Assembly (NCBI GenBank): GCA_026018925.1
Contig: JAKSZU010000016.1
Coordinates: 59,897,575-59,961,574, forward strand
Direction: 5' to 3'
Origin: Tupaia tana
Taxonomy: Eukaryota > Chordata > Mammalia > Scandentia > Tupaiidae
Length of the DNA stretch: 64,000 nt
Shown: positions 18,869 to 29,948 of the stretch, piece by piece
How the letters are laid out: each line of letters starts with the position of its first letter
How positions within the stretch are numbered: position 1 is the first letter of the stretch
Position numbers and translations under genes: made by a program
The notes under the pieces: generated by a model
Seen by the model: only the letters and a program-made list of their open reading frames with translations
Told to the model about the DNA's origin: nothing
The model's database searches: none

Positions 18869-19124
18869 AGGAACCAGCAGTTAGCGTAATGGCTATGTCG
18901 CTGGACTCCCACGTAGTCGACCGCGGTTTGCGTCCCGGACCCGGTGGCTTAAAACTCATGCTGGGCGCGTGTGCATGCGTGCCCAAGATCCCGAGAGGAG
19001 AATGGAGGAGAAGGGATTGCGGCGTGACCATCCCCCCTGGGGGGTGATTTCTCGCTTTCTGTCTCTATGTCTCTCTCTGGCTGGCTGGCGAGTGCACGCG
19101 CCCTATAGCGAAAACCTCTCAAAA
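18869..19124 (+). mobile_element. Long-type SINE, near consensus
   Basis: Sense copy flanked by cccatcccttggg (18856-18868 and 19125-19137). Its head, GGAACCAGCAGTTAGCG, is close to the youngest-looking copies in the window. Confidence 0.93.
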
Positions 19125-19136
19125 CCCATCCCTTGG

Positions 19137-19350
19137 GGTCTGCCAATAGTATAGTGATTATGTCACTGGACTACCACATGATGACAGCAGTTCAAATCCT
19201 GAACCTGGATGCTTGAAACTCATGCTGGGAGCATGTGCGTGTGCACCCAAAATCCCAAGAGGAGACTGGAGGAGAAGGGATCGCGACGTGACCATCCCCA
19301 CTGGGGGCGGATTTCTCACACGCCCTATAGCACAAATCTCTAAAAAAGAA
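19137..19350 (+). mobile_element. SINE abutting the previous copy's target duplication
   Basis: More diverged sense copy that starts right at the 3' target duplication of the preceding SINE. It lacks most of the tail T/C-rich segment. Confidence 0.85.
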
Positions 19351-19711
19351 AGACAGGAAGAAAGAAAGATAAAAATCCCTCTTGCTTCTAAGTCTGGCCT
19401 GTCTACCTGTTCTAGTCAAGACCTGTTTTCTGCAGTTTAAGAGAGACGGAGGCCTATGGGTGGGATTTTGCAAACAAATCCTCCTCCCACGCCCACCCCT
19501 ACCACATACCCAACATCTGTGTGCAGTTACAGATTTTGCAGGGTACATTTTCAACACTTGACACTCACTCCGTGCAACTCTGAAGAAACTGAGACCCAAA
19601 GGCCTCTAGTGAGCAATATAAATAGGACCTGATCATAACAGCTATTAATTGAGTGCCTACTATGCATATGCTGGTCCCCTGTGTTTTTCTTTTTAACAAA
19701 ATCTCTGTGTT

Positions 19712-19962
19712 GGGACCAGCAGTTGGTGTAATGGCTATGTCGCTGGACTCTCATGTAGTCAACTGTGGTTCGAGTCCCAGACCCGGTAGCTTAAATTCAT
19801 GCTGGGCACATGTGCGTGCGTGCCCAAGATCCCGAGAGGAGAATGGAGGAGAAGGGATTGTGGTGTGGCCATCCCCCAGGGAGTGATTTTTCGCTTTCTG
19901 TCTCTCTGGCTTTCTGGTGAGCACATGCGCCCTATAGCAAAAAACTCTCAAAAAAAAAAAAA
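19712..19962 (+). mobile_element. Long-type SINE
   Basis: Sense copy following aatctctgtgtt (19700-19711), with the similar tagcctctgtgtt right after the poly-A. Confidence 0.9.
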
Positions 19963-20049
19963 TAGCCTCTGTGTTTATCCTCTATGATCTGGTTAATGTA
20001 CAATATATACCCCTTTTACATGTCTCTAAAGAATTTATGACTCCTTGCT

Positions 20050-20760
20050 AATAAGGCAGGAGATAGGGCTATTAAGTACACAGACAGGGTAAAGGCCCAA
20101 GATGGAGTCACAATAGCTAAATTTTCACAGCCAAAAGGTGGCTGCAATGGGACTCAAAGCAACTATAGCTAAGGGCAACAGTTTCTATTTAGTATCGATA
20201 TTCTAACTAGAAGTACAGATCTCTATGGTCTGCTGATCACATGAAGAATAGGGTGATAACTCACTCAGACTATCATGTAACTTTTCCTTTCCTTTTTTTT
20301 CTTTTTGGAGAGGTTTTTGCTATAGGGTGTGTGTACTCACCATAAAGACAGACAGAAAACGAGAAACCACCTCCCCAGAGAGGATGGCCACATCACAATC
20401 CCTTCTCCATTCTCCTCTTGGGATCCTGGACACGCACACACATGCGCCCAGCGTTAAGTTTAAGCCACCAGGTCTGGGACTTGAAATACGGTTGACTGCA
20501 TGGGAGTCCAGTGACACAGCTGTTACATCAACTGCTGGTCCTGTCATGAAACTATTTTCTAAAGCCCACTTTAACACAAAGTCAGCCCCTTACTGCGAAT
20601 GTTAGCTACAAAACTCCTCACCTCCAGCTCGCCTTCGGCAGACCTCTTCCTACATGGGAGCTCTGTTCTTCCTCCCCTCTCTTAATAAACTCTGTTTTGC
20701 TATCTCCTCTCTGTGTCTGCATCTCTAATTCTTCCAGAGCATTGGACAAGAACTGGGATG
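20050..20760 (+). mobile_element. Old LTR relic split by a SINE
   Basis: The order of landmarks is LTR-like: GGAGATAGGGCTATTAAG, AAGATGGAGTCACAATAGC, AGCTAAATTTTCACAGCC, then CTTAATAAACTCTGTTTTGC with an internal AATAAA signal. After that comes a CTCTGTGTCTGCATCTCT segment and ACAAGAACTGGGAT, as in R-U5 of class I endogenous retroviral LTRs. There is no coding part nearby, so it is probably a solo LTR. Family not identified. Confidence 0.55.
20292..20540 (-). mobile_element. Long-type SINE inside the LTR relic
   Basis: Antisense copy inserted in the LTR. Similar catgtaactttt and catgaaactatttt sequences flank it. Confidence 0.88.
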
Positions 20761-20904
20761 GGTGATGAGTTTGATCACCAAACATTCCCATAGCACTAGG
20801 AACAAAGCTGCTAGGAGTGGTTTGTACTCATAAATAGTTACATAGTTTCTAGTAAAATTTCTTTGTACTTTTATTCAACTCTGAAAATCATTACTTTTTA
20901 TTTT

Positions 20905-21163
20905 ATTTATTCATTTTTTAGGTTTTTGCCATTGAGCACATGTGCTCCTGGGAGAGAGCCAGAGAAGGAAAAGGACAAATCAGCCCTCTACAGGGTCTAC
21001 CCACAATGTAATCCTTTCTCTTCCATTCTCCTCTTGGGACTTCATGCTCACATGCACACACATACACACCTGGCATAATTTTCAAGCCGCTGGATCCAGT
21101 ACTCCAACAGCTGTTGGTCATGTGGGAATCCAGCACCTGAACGACGAGGCCACCTGCTGCTTT
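20905..21163 (-). mobile_element. Diverged long-type SINE
   Basis: Antisense copy with weakened body; CACCTGCTGC head at the 3' side. Confidence 0.8.
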
Positions 21164-21454
21164 TTAGAGCTACTAGGACCCCCTCAATCATCTAGTTGGA
21201 CTCTCAGTTTTATAAGGGCTAACTGAGACTGGGTGGGACACGACTAGCCCAAAGTCACTCAGTGGGTGGTGACAGAAATCAGACTATAATCAGGGTCCTC
21301 TCGAGATATGACACATTTCCTAGTGCCAGGGCAGAGAATGGCTCCAAAACCTGAGGACACTTGGCAGAGGTGGGGACTAGGGTAACAAGTGTGAGACACG
21401 AGACTATTACAAAATTAAAGGGATGCCAAAGTACTTGGCGATCAAAATATATTT

Positions 21455-21635
21455 TTTAAAAATATAATTATTTATTTAATTTTATTTATTCATTCATTTA
21501 TTTTAATTTGACCAGAGAGAGATAGAGAGAGAGAAAGAGTGAGAAAGCAAGCTGCCAGGTCCGGGACTCGAACCGTGGTCAGCCATGTGGGAGTGTACAA
21601 CACCTTAACCACCACACCACCTGCTGGTCCCAAAA
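21455..21635 (-). mobile_element. Short-type SINE
   Basis: Antisense copy with AT-rich tail (TTTATTTATTC) and ACCTGCTGGTCCC head. Confidence 0.87.
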
Positions 21636-21675
21636 TAAATATATTAATGCAATCTTGTTTTTAAAGATTAGCCTG

Positions 21676-21956
21676 GGGAACCAGCAGTTAGCGTAATGGC
21701 TATGTCGCTGGACTCCCACGTGGTCGATTGTGGTTCGTGTCCCGGACCCGGTGGCTTAAAACTCACGCCAGGCGCGTGTGCATGCGGGCCCAAGATACTG
21801 AGAGGAGAATGGAGGAGAAGGGAGGAGAAGGGATTGCAGCGTGACCATCCCCCCTGGGGGGTGATTTCTCGCTTTCTGTCTCTATGTCTCTCTCTGTCTG
21901 GCGAGCGCATGCGCCCTATAGCGAAAACCTCTCCAAAGGAAAAAAAAAAAGAAAAG
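21676..21956 (+). mobile_element. Long-type SINE with perfect GCGCATGCGC motif
   Basis: Near-consensus sense copy between aaagattagcctg (21663-21675) and aaagatcagcctg (21957-21969). The body carries a duplicated GGAGAAGG unit. The tail retains gcgcatgcgc at 21905-21914, an NRF-1-like palindrome. Confidence 0.93.
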
Positions 21957-22339
21957 AAAGATCAGCCTGTGCCAGCCACCTGTATTTGGAAATAACATTT
22001 AGTGGAACCAGGGCCAGAGTAAAGGTGAGGCAGGTGAGGTAAATGAGGTGAGGTAGGTGAGATAAGGTCGTGAAAGTGCAGGACAGAATCCTGTCTTTAT
22101 CTAAAATTTGGGTATTTTGTTCATCATGAATTTATTTTTTGCATTAATTTTGGCGTTTTGAACTACTTCATTAAAATGTTATTTATCTTGAGAAGATTTT
22201 CAGTTCTGTGCCAAAGGGCAGTCCATAACTTGCCTCACCCTAATCCCAGCCCAGCTACCCCAGTGTCCCCCGTCAACCTACACCATCCTATATGCCTTCT
22301 TCCCCGCCTTCCGACCGAACTCCTTTTACTTTCTCACCC

Positions 22340-23460
22340 CTAGGGGGCGCGGTCTCTCGGCCCTGGGCAGGTCATTCCGTTCCTCTCCATTCCCAAGCGA
22401 GGCGCGTATCTGGGAGCAAAGGGGCGGGAGCGCGCGGGGCGGGGGAGTAGCGGGGCGGGACGGGAATTGCGCGTGCGCGCGGCTCCGGCGTCAGGCTCCC
22501 GCCTGCAGGTGTCTCCAGCTCGCTCCAAGCAGGTGGATAAAACCTTGTAGGCTTGGCCTGAACTGTCGCGGTGCGCTGGGACGTAAAACCTGTCGCCGAG
22601 GAAAGATTCCCTCCTAGCCACTTCCTCCCGCATTCTATAATCGTTAGGGACTGGAGCGGGCGGTTCGTAAGCGGCTCTCGGCCGTGCGCTCGCTGCTCTG
22701 TTTCGCCCTGTCTTGGGAAGTCCAGGGGACAGGAGGAATTTGTTTTGTGGGAGCTGCTCCCTCCCCCACCCAGCCCCAGGTAACATTGATGTACATTCTG
22801 CCCTTATAGATTAATCTTTCATGTTTGTATTGTTTTGCACCTGGCTTCTCTGGTTCGACATAATTTTGAGATCCATCCATGTGTCGCACGTAACAGTAGT
22901 TGTTCCCTTCGTCGTAGGTGGGGCAGGAATGAGCTCCCACGGCGGAGGGCGGGGTGAGTGAGCGCCCGGGACCCTCCGCATCCTAGTCCCGGCGCCCTCC
23001 GGACTCCCATAAACGAGGGTTTCCGGTGCCAGGGCCTTTGCCCCTCGCCCTCCCAGGGCCCCTTGTAGGGACTGCGTTTCCCAGGATGCCCCGTGGAGGC
23101 TGGCGGCCCCGGACCCCTAGCGGCACCCACTTCCCAGAGCGGGGACCCTTCCGAGCTGTAGTGGTTCCTTAGGGGCCGGCCCCCACAGTGCTGGGACCCT
23201 CTCCAGCGCGGCTGATGGCCTCCCTGGAGTTAGGGTCTCTCCCTCTCCGGAGAGTGCGGGTGACCCGCTCCCGCTCTGCTGCGCCCCCGGGTGTCCTGCC
23301 GGAAACACGCAGGCACAGATCGCTCTACGAGCTGGCTGAAGGTCAGCAGCCCGGACCTGCTGCCGTCTACCTGGAGGAGGGAACGTTTCTGCCGAGGGGG
23401 CGCCTCTGCAAGGCCCTCCCCAGTCTCTACGGAACATTTGGCGGGAGTTCCATGAACCCC
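22340..23460. promoter_or_regulatory. Unassigned GC/CpG-rich island
   Basis: CpG-dense segments at 22340-22720 and 22935-23460 are separated by an AT-richer L1-like insert (about 22785-22915). They include GGGGCGGG-type Sp1-like boxes (22420-22460) and GCGCGTGCGCGCG. An open frame at 23188-23469 (plus) ends at an ACCAC-GTGAGTG donor-like site, so a first exon is possible, but I do not recognise its protein. This could be an orphan promoter or the 5' end of a transcript running toward COX6A2. Confidence 0.4.
22785..22918 (+). repeat. L1-like fragment inside the GC-rich island
   Basis: A sequence like 'ttttgcacctggcttctctggttcgacataattttgagatccatccatgt', common in L1M 3' ends, is recognisable across about 130 bp. 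Confidence 0.5.
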
Positions 23461-24549
23461 ACCACGTGAGTGTTTTCAGGAGTGGGAGGGATGGGACGAG
23501 CATCTCCACTGCCCTTTTCAACTTTCCACCCTCTCTTGTCTTCCTAGGGCCCGGTTGTTCCACTCCCTAGTTCACATTCCCAACTCTTCCCTGCGACAGC
23601 CCTTGGTGCGCTGCGGCCCTTCCCGGCAGGAGAACCCTCGCCCCCGCCACCATTCCCAAGTCCTCTTCTGCGTTCTGCTTGCAACCACCCCACGCACCCC
23701 GCATGCACACAGGCAGAGGCACGGCCTCCGCAGGTAGTTTAGGTTGTTAGCGGCCTGGGGTGGCCTGAAGCATTGGGCCGGGCACCTCCAGCTGGGAGCA
23801 GCCTCAAACCTTCATCCCAGCGTGCCAGTCACATTCCCTGTGGCGTGTTTTGCGTGTCCGGTCCTGCGAAAACAGTCAGGAGGCCCCGCCATTCAGCACC
23901 GGGCATGTCCCCCCGCCTGTGTGAGATAATGAGAAGACAGGCAAACACCCAAAACCAGACCGACTAGAAAGCATGCCCTCCTCTAGGGATGAAGGAAATG
24001 ACACCAGTGACAGGAACGTAAGAGGGGACAGCTATGGCAGTCACAGAAACACGATGGGCTGTGGTGGCTAACATCAGTAGATCGAAGTTTCCTGCAGCCT
24101 GTGACACCTTCCACTGTCACGAAGACTGATTTCTCTCACCGGAGCCCTGGCTCCCTGAGAAGAGCTGCCAGACCTGCTGTGGTCACCACTCCGAGTGGGG
24201 GAGGGTGGGGCGTCACTGCGGCTGAGCCAGTCTCAGGCACTAGCAGGTGGCACGGCAGCCCATTCACACTGCTGGGGAGAACGGCTGCCCTGTGGAAGCC
24301 AGAGGCCCTTTCTTCTACAGGGCAGCAGCTGCAGTTTTGGCAATGGTTTCTACACAGCAGACTCAACAGGGACAAAATCCGCTCTGTGCTCACCATGGAG
24401 AGGCTCGCCACAGCAGTACTGTATGATTGATATAGTCCAGTGGTAAAGGGAACAAATAAAATGTGGTATTTAACACAAAAGAACTGTATGTGACCATTCA
24501 AACACGATCATTATGAAAGAATGTGAATGCATCAGAAACATTCCAAACT
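23461..24549. other. Unique intergenic sequence
   Basis: About 1.1 kb with no recognised gene or repeat. Open frames are short and carry no motif. Confidence 0.4.
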
Positions 24550-24790
24550 TGGGTGGTTTCTTGGCCTCGGGGTTAAGAGAGCCAGATCCCACATAGCCAA
24601 CCAAGCAGTTTGAGTCCCGGCCCTGGCAGCTTGAGAGACAAAATCCCAACAGAAGGTAGAAAGAAGAATGGATTGTGGCTTGACCATGAGGGGGGCTTTC
24701 TCCCTTTCCTTCTCTCTCTCTCTCTCTGTCTCTCTATGGAAAGCACCCACACCCTCTGGTAATAAGCAAAACAAAAACAAAAAACTCAAA
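24550..24790 (+). mobile_element. Old SINE copy
   Basis: Sense copy with head TTTCTTGGCCTCGGGGTTAAG, a shortened body and an A/C-rich tail; clearly diverged. Confidence 0.75.
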
Positions 24791-24902
24791 ACAACAAATA
24801 AAATGTTCATAAGTTAAAAGGAATGCACATCTTTTAGGAAAGTAAAATTAAATGCCTCTTTTGTTTGGAATAGCTTCCTCTTGTTCAGTATCTAAACTCT
24901 GA

Positions 24903-25156
24903 TTTTTTTTTTTTTTAAGAGGTTTTTGCTATAGGGCACGTGCGCTCGCCAGACAGAGAGAGACAGAGAGACAGAAAGCGAGAAATCACCCCCCAGGGAG
25001 GATGGCCACACCGCAATCCCTTCTCCTCCATTCTCCTCTTGGGTACGCACGCACACGCGCCCGGCGTGAGTTTTAAGCCACCAGGTCCGGGACTTGAACC
25101 GTGGTTGACTACATGGGAGTCCAGCGACATAGCCATTATGCCAACTGCTGGTCCCA
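24903..25156 (-). mobile_element. Long-type SINE, first of a head-to-tail pair
   Basis: Near-consensus antisense copy. The target sequence agtatctaaactctga (24887-24902) precedes it, and the matching copy occurs only after the second SINE. Confidence 0.92.
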
Positions 25157-25424
25157 ATTTTTTTTTTTTGAGAGGATTTTGCTATAGGATGCATGCGCTC
25201 ACCAGAAAGACAGAGAGAGGCAGAGAGACAGAAAGTGAGAAATCACCCCCCAGGGGGGATGGCCACGTCCGTCTGTAATCCCTTCTCCTCCATTCTCCTC
25301 TCAGGATCTTGGGCATCTATGCACACATGCCCAGTGTGAGTTTAAGCCACCGGGTCTGGGACTCTAACCGCAGTCAGCTACATGGGAGTCCAGCAACATA
25401 GCCATTACGCCAAATGCTGGTCCC
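25157..25424 (-). mobile_element. Long-type SINE, second of a head-to-tail pair
   Basis: Antisense copy joined to the first with no intervening target sequence. It is followed by agtatctaaacaatga (25425-25440). This fits insertion into the poly-A of a pre-existing copy, or insertion as a dimer. Confidence 0.9.
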
Positions 25425-25559
25425 AGTATCTAAACAATGATTATGGAGTAGTTAAAATATGTGTGTTGGCAAAATCTGAACAAAATATGCAAACGTGAAA
25501 ATGTTTCTCTTAGAGGAGATGGAGTTACAGAGGAAAGGAGATTTCTTTTTCTGAATTGC

Positions 25560-25812
25560 CTTAATGAGATTACAGCATAGTAGTTAGGAGGAAGCTCTCA
25601 AGCCAAATGGTTCTGGTCTTGGTTCTTCCACTTGTATGTATGATTCTGGCAAATTACTTACCCTTTCTGTGCCTCAGTTTCTTCATCTGTAAAACAGGGT
25701 AGTAGTCCCTATCTTAGAAAGTTATTATAAGACTTATTCAATATGTAGAAACTCTTAGAATAGTACCTGGCATATATTGTAGTAAGTACTCTGTAAGTGC
25801 AAACTGGTTAAA
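25560..25812 (+). repeat. Nearly full-length MIR
   Basis: Read in order: tRNA-like start (ACAGCATAGTAGTTAGGAGG), TTCTTCCACTTGTATG, the core GTGCCTCAGTTTCTTCATC, TGTAAAACAGGGTAGTAG, and a tail with AGTACCTGGCATATATTG. It matches the MIR consensus layout over about 250 bp. Confidence 0.85.
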
Positions 25813-25862
25813 CTATTAATTTTATTTATAATTTAATAAAATATTTCAAATAGAATAGACCT

Positions 25863-26048
25863 GGGACCAACAGGTGGTGTAACGGTTACATTGCTGGACT
25901 CCCACATGGCCGACCGCTATTCGAGTCCCAGACCTGGCAGCTTGAAACTCACACCGGGCGTGTGTGCATTCTTGACCAAAATCCTGAGAGGAGAGTGGAG
26001 AAGGAATCGCGATGTGGCCATCCCTCCTGGGGGCGGGGTAGTGCTACT
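25863..26048 (+). mobile_element. Long-type SINE, 3' truncated
   Basis: Sense copy with good head (GGGACCAACAGGTGGTG) that stops inside the T/C-rich segment, where the next SINE begins. Confidence 0.85.
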
Positions 26049-26054
26049 CATTGT

Positions 26055-26305
26055 GTTTTTTTACATTTATTTTAAATTTTTGCTAGAGGGTATATGCACT
26101 TGCCAGAGAGGAAGTGAGAACCCCTCAGGGAGGATGGCCATGCAGCAATCCCTTCTACTCCGTTCTCTTCTCAGGATTTTTGGCATGCATGCACATGTGT
26201 TCAGGGCATTTTTCAAGCCCCCGGGTCCAAGACTTGAACTGTGTAGTCAGCCATGTGGGATCCAACTGCCTTAATCACCATACCGCACCACCAGCTGACC
26301 TTCAT
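26055..26305 (-). mobile_element. Long-type SINE, inverted relative to its neighbour
   Basis: Antisense copy directly after the truncated sense copy, giving a tail-to-tail inverted pair able to fold into a hairpin. Confidence 0.83.
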
Positions 26306-26344
26306 CGTGGTTTTAATTTGCATTTCCCTGGTGGCTATTTTTTT

Positions 26345-26518
26345 TTTTAAAGAATTATTAATTTAATTAAATTAATTATTACTATTATTTTATTTCACTA
26401 GAGAGAAAGAAAGAGACAGAGAGAGAGGGAGAAAGGAAGCTCCCAGGTCTGGGACTTGAACTGCAGTCCCCCATGTGGGAGTCCAGTGTCTTAACCACCA
26501 CACCATCTGCCGACCCCA
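26345..26518 (-). mobile_element. Short-type SINE
   Basis: Antisense copy with AT-rich tail (26349-26395) and CATCTGCCGACCCC head. Confidence 0.87.
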
Positions 26519-26879
26519 GCTTATCAGTCAAGGGAGTGAGCCACCATTTAAAGAGAAAGAATAAGAGTGATGAATCATGAGAAGTTACACATTTCAAGTT
26601 TAGGTGTCAAGAATAAAAACCGATGCTGAAAAAACTGAAAAAGGTGAAATTAGGAGTCAGCGATTTTTCTGGCATACATCTGAAGTGATGGCAGGGCATT
26701 AGGGGGAATGACCTTGGTGGCAGCATAAGTTTCAGGCTTCGTGGGAGATCAGAGGCCGAGATAAGGGCCAGGTAAGTAGTGCTGAACGTTACCAGGGCTG
26801 GGGGCAGAGGGGATATATGGGGGAAGGGGAGCCATGGGTCAGCTAGGGGAAATAAATTCTGGTGTCCTGTTGCTCAGCC

Positions 26880-27066
26880 CAGTGACCGTCATTAATCATA
26901 TGATATATTTCAAAATGGCTAAAAGGATTTTAAATGTTTTTACTGCAAAGAAATGATAAATATTTGAGCTGATAGCTATGCTAATTGGCCTGATTCGATC
27001 ATTCCACAATGTATACATATCTACGGAAACATCACACGCTGTACCCCCTACATGCACACAAGCATT
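26880..27066 (+). repeat. L1 3' end fragment
   Basis: Diagnostic L1 3' UTR order: AAAGAAATGATAAATATTTGAG, GATAGCTATGCTAATT, GATTCGATCATTCCACAATG, GCTGTACCCCCTACATG-like. Confidence 0.75.
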
Positions 27067-27069
27067 ATT

Positions 27070-27244
27070 TTTTGAAGAATCATTTTATTGAACTTTATTT
27101 ATTTATTTGGTCAGAGAGGGATAGAGTGAGAGAGCAAGAGAAGGAGAGAGGAAGTGAGAAAGCAAGCCCCCAGGTCTGGGACTAACTGGGATCAACCATG
27201 TGAGAGTCCAGTGCCCTTACCCACCACGCCACCTGCCGGTCCCA
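27070..27244 (-). mobile_element. Short-type SINE
   Basis: Antisense copy ending CACCTGCCGGTCCC. It was inserted at the end of the L1 fragment. Confidence 0.87.
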
Positions 27245-27282
27245 ATAGACACAATTACTAATTGTCCATTAGAGGTTAGACT

Positions 27283-27480
27283 TGGGCTAGCCCATGGCCT
27301 GGGTCCTGCATGGCTGGCTGCATAGTATGAGTCCTGGATTCATCAGTTTGAGAAACACCCAAAAGGAGAAATAGAAGAGAAGGGACTGTGGCGTGACCAG
27401 TGGTGTTTCTCCCCCTCACCTCCCAGTGGGTGCACATGCCCACTGGCAAATGTTTTCTTAAAAATTAAACAATAAACTTA
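27283..27480 (+). mobile_element. Old, internally deleted SINE
   Basis: Sense copy; GGGCTAGCCCATGGCC head and a shortened body. Confidence 0.65.
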
Positions 27481-27700
27481 AAACAACTGGTGAGTTCATT
27501 CTTCCCTCTCCTTAAAACAAAGGAAAAGCTAAACCTCTAGAAACTGGAAGCTTGGCAACAACCCAGTTTATGAATAGCGTGCAAGAGAATTTATGTAACA
27601 GTGGTGGGTACAGAGGCTGCAGGGGAGGGAGGGCGCGGCAAGCCTTTACACAGAGGTGATTAAGGCAAAACCCCCAGCAGCCTTGAAAAGCACAGACTAC

Positions 27701-27997
27701 TGGGACCAGCAGTTAGCATAATGGCTATGTGGCTGGACCCCCACGTAGTCGACTGCGATTCGAGTCCCCGACCCGGTGGCTTAAAAAACTCACACTGGAT
27801 GTGCACCGGATGTGTGTGCGTGCGTGCCAAAGATCCCTAGAGGAGAACGGAGGAGAAGGGATTGTGGCGTGGCCGTCCCCTCTGGGGGGTGATTTCTCGC
27901 TTTCTATCTCTCTGTCTGTCTCTGTCTGTCTGGCGAGTGCACGCGCCCTATAGCAAAAAACTCTCCAAAAAAAAGAAAAAAAAAAAAAAAGAAAAAG
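27701..27997 (+). mobile_element. Long-type SINE with perfect 16-bp target duplication
   Basis: Sense copy between identical gaaaagcacagactac at 27685-27700 and 27998-28013. The body carries a small internal duplication of GTGCACCGGATGTG type. Confidence 0.95.
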
Positions 27998-28013
27998 GAA
28001 AAGCACAGACTAC

Positions 28014-28284
28014 CGAACAGCCTCTGGGTATTTGGCAAGTGACCACGTGGGGGCGACAGCCACAGGGGATGGCAGCAGCCCAGGGGCGTTCTCCAAGTCT
28101 AGCAAGAAAAGCTCTTCATGGAAGCTTCTAAGCTGGGAACAAGGGAATGGTAATTCCAGGGAACTATTTGGCAATGACCAACAAATGTCTGAAGGACTAT
28201 CTGGGGAACAAAGGGAGCCTAGGATCCTTTCAGGAAGAAATACCCCCTTCATTTCTGTTTTCTCTAGGAGCCATAGTTATTATT
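28014..28284. other. Unique intergenic sequence
   Basis: About 270 bp, no recognised gene or repeat. Confidence 0.4.
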
Positions 28285-28410
28285 TTTTTTTTAATTATTC
28301 ATTTAATTCCATTTATTATTTTAGAATTATTTTAATTTAATTAATTTATTTATATTTTAAATTTTGACCAGAGAGGGACAGAGTGTGTACATGAGACAGA
28401 GAGAGAAAGA

Positions 28411-28463
<53 letters not shown>

Positions 28464-28555
28464 TAAGAAAGCAAGCTGCCAGATCCGGGACTTGGACCGT
28501 GGTTGGCCACGTGGGAGTCCAGTGCCCTTAATCACTATGCCACCTGCCAGCCCTT
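28285..28555 (-). mobile_element. Short-type SINE with (GA)n expansion
   Basis: Antisense copy whose CT/GA-rich segment has expanded to a GA microsatellite at 28398-28461. Confidence 0.85.
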
Positions 28556-28562
28556 ATTATCA

Positions 28563-28718
28563 TGTTTACATTTTCTAGAGGGCATGCGTTCTCACCAGAG
28601 AGAGACAAAGAGAGAGAGAGAGAAAGTGAGAAAGTGAGCAGCCAGGTTTGGGATTCGAACCATGGTCGGCCATGTGGGAATCCAGTGCCCCAACCACCAT
28701 ATCACCTGCTGGCCCCAA
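28563..28718 (-). mobile_element. Short-type SINE
   Basis: Antisense copy next to the previous one; CACCTGCTGGCCCC head. Confidence 0.83.
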
Positions 28719-29290
28719 CAAGATTATTTTTTAAAAGGAGAAGTTTAGGGAAGTTAACTGAAAGTTAGTGTTTAGTTTAGAACCAACAGGAGGAACACCT
28801 TCGTGAAAGGTCTAAAACCCCTTTTCGAAAATGTACCTGCCCCCCAAAAAAAAATTAAGAAAAGAATATGTACCTTCCTTATTTTTTATATATTAAATTT
28901 AGATGATGTACATACAATTCATTTCCTTTTATATTTAAATTCCTCTTAGGGACATCTGTCTTAGATCAAAGCTGGAGGCATCTTGTCTGATTATAGTTCT
29001 GAAGAGGCATTTCTATAGGGTTAATAAAAAGTATTAATAACGCGGTTCGAACATTCACTAAACACGTATTTTTAGCACACCTACTTCAGGCCAGCCTTCC
29101 CGCTGGTGCTGAGGCTGTAAGTGACCATGACGGACATCTCTCTGCCTGGCCCTGTGGCTTTCTAGTGATCTGCTTTCATCTAGGGTTCACGTAGACTTTT
29201 GTTTTCTTCCAAGTAGTCAGAAAATTCAGATTAAAATGACACACCTTGTAGTAGTAGATGCTTGTCAGGTTTGTAAATATTTCTCCTATA
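28719..29290. other. Intergenic with L2-like relic
   Basis: AT-rich; an L2-like stretch at about 29050-29160 (ACACCTACTTCAGGCCAGCC, TGAGGCTGTAAGTGACCATG). Nothing else recognised. Confidence 0.4.
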
Positions 29291-29550
29291 GGGGCCAGCA
29301 GATGGCATAGTGGTTACATCACTGGACTCCCACATGGCTGATGGTGGTTTGAGTCCCGGACCCAGTGGCTTAAAACTCATGCTGGGTGCGTGTGCTTGTG
29401 TGCCCAAGATCCAGGGAGGAGAATGGAGAAGAAGGGATAGTGATGTGGCCTTTCCCCTCTGGAGGGTAATTTCTCACTTTCCTTCTCACTGTCTCTGTCT
29501 CTCTCTCTGGTGAGTACACATGCCCTACGGCAAAAACTTCTAAAAAAAAT
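29291..29550 (+). mobile_element. Long-type SINE
   Basis: Sense copy with GGGGCCAGCAGATGGC head, flanked by TTCTCCTATA / ACTCCTCCTATA. Confidence 0.88.
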
Positions 29551-29948
29551 ACTCCTCCTATATTTGGGGCTTTTCCTTCCAATATAATTCTTGGCTCACT
29601 GAGGCGGAAACCAGAACTCAATTTCCCAGCCTTTTCCACAGCTAAGCCCAGCAATGACCCAGGTATTGACAATTGGGGCACCCAGGATGATCCATAGACT
29701 CAGAAGAGAGGACTCCAGTGATATACGCATTACAAAGAATCAATTTTCAAGAGGAGTAAGGTGAAGAATCTAGCTTTCCAGGACAGCATTAAGGATGGTG
29801 CCGGCACCCTGAGGGCAGCAGTGGAGCTGAGTTGGCATCTCACTGCAGCTGGCCCACAGAATGGTCAGACAGCAGGCTTTTCTGGCCATAGCAAGATACC
29901 TAAAGGTACCTAAGGTCCTTATTTGCTTAGTTTTTAAATCAGAGAGAA

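Noticed and set aside
18869-18960. tRNA gene suggested by A-box and GGTTCGAGTCC-like B-box
   Set aside because: Identical motifs recur in dozens of copies with A-tails and target duplications; these are SINE heads, not tRNA genes.
22340-22786. 148-codon open frame on the minus strand in the CpG-rich island
   Set aside because: No recognisable domain, arginine/proline-rich composition typical of chance frames in GC-rich DNA, and an L1-like piece in the same interval.
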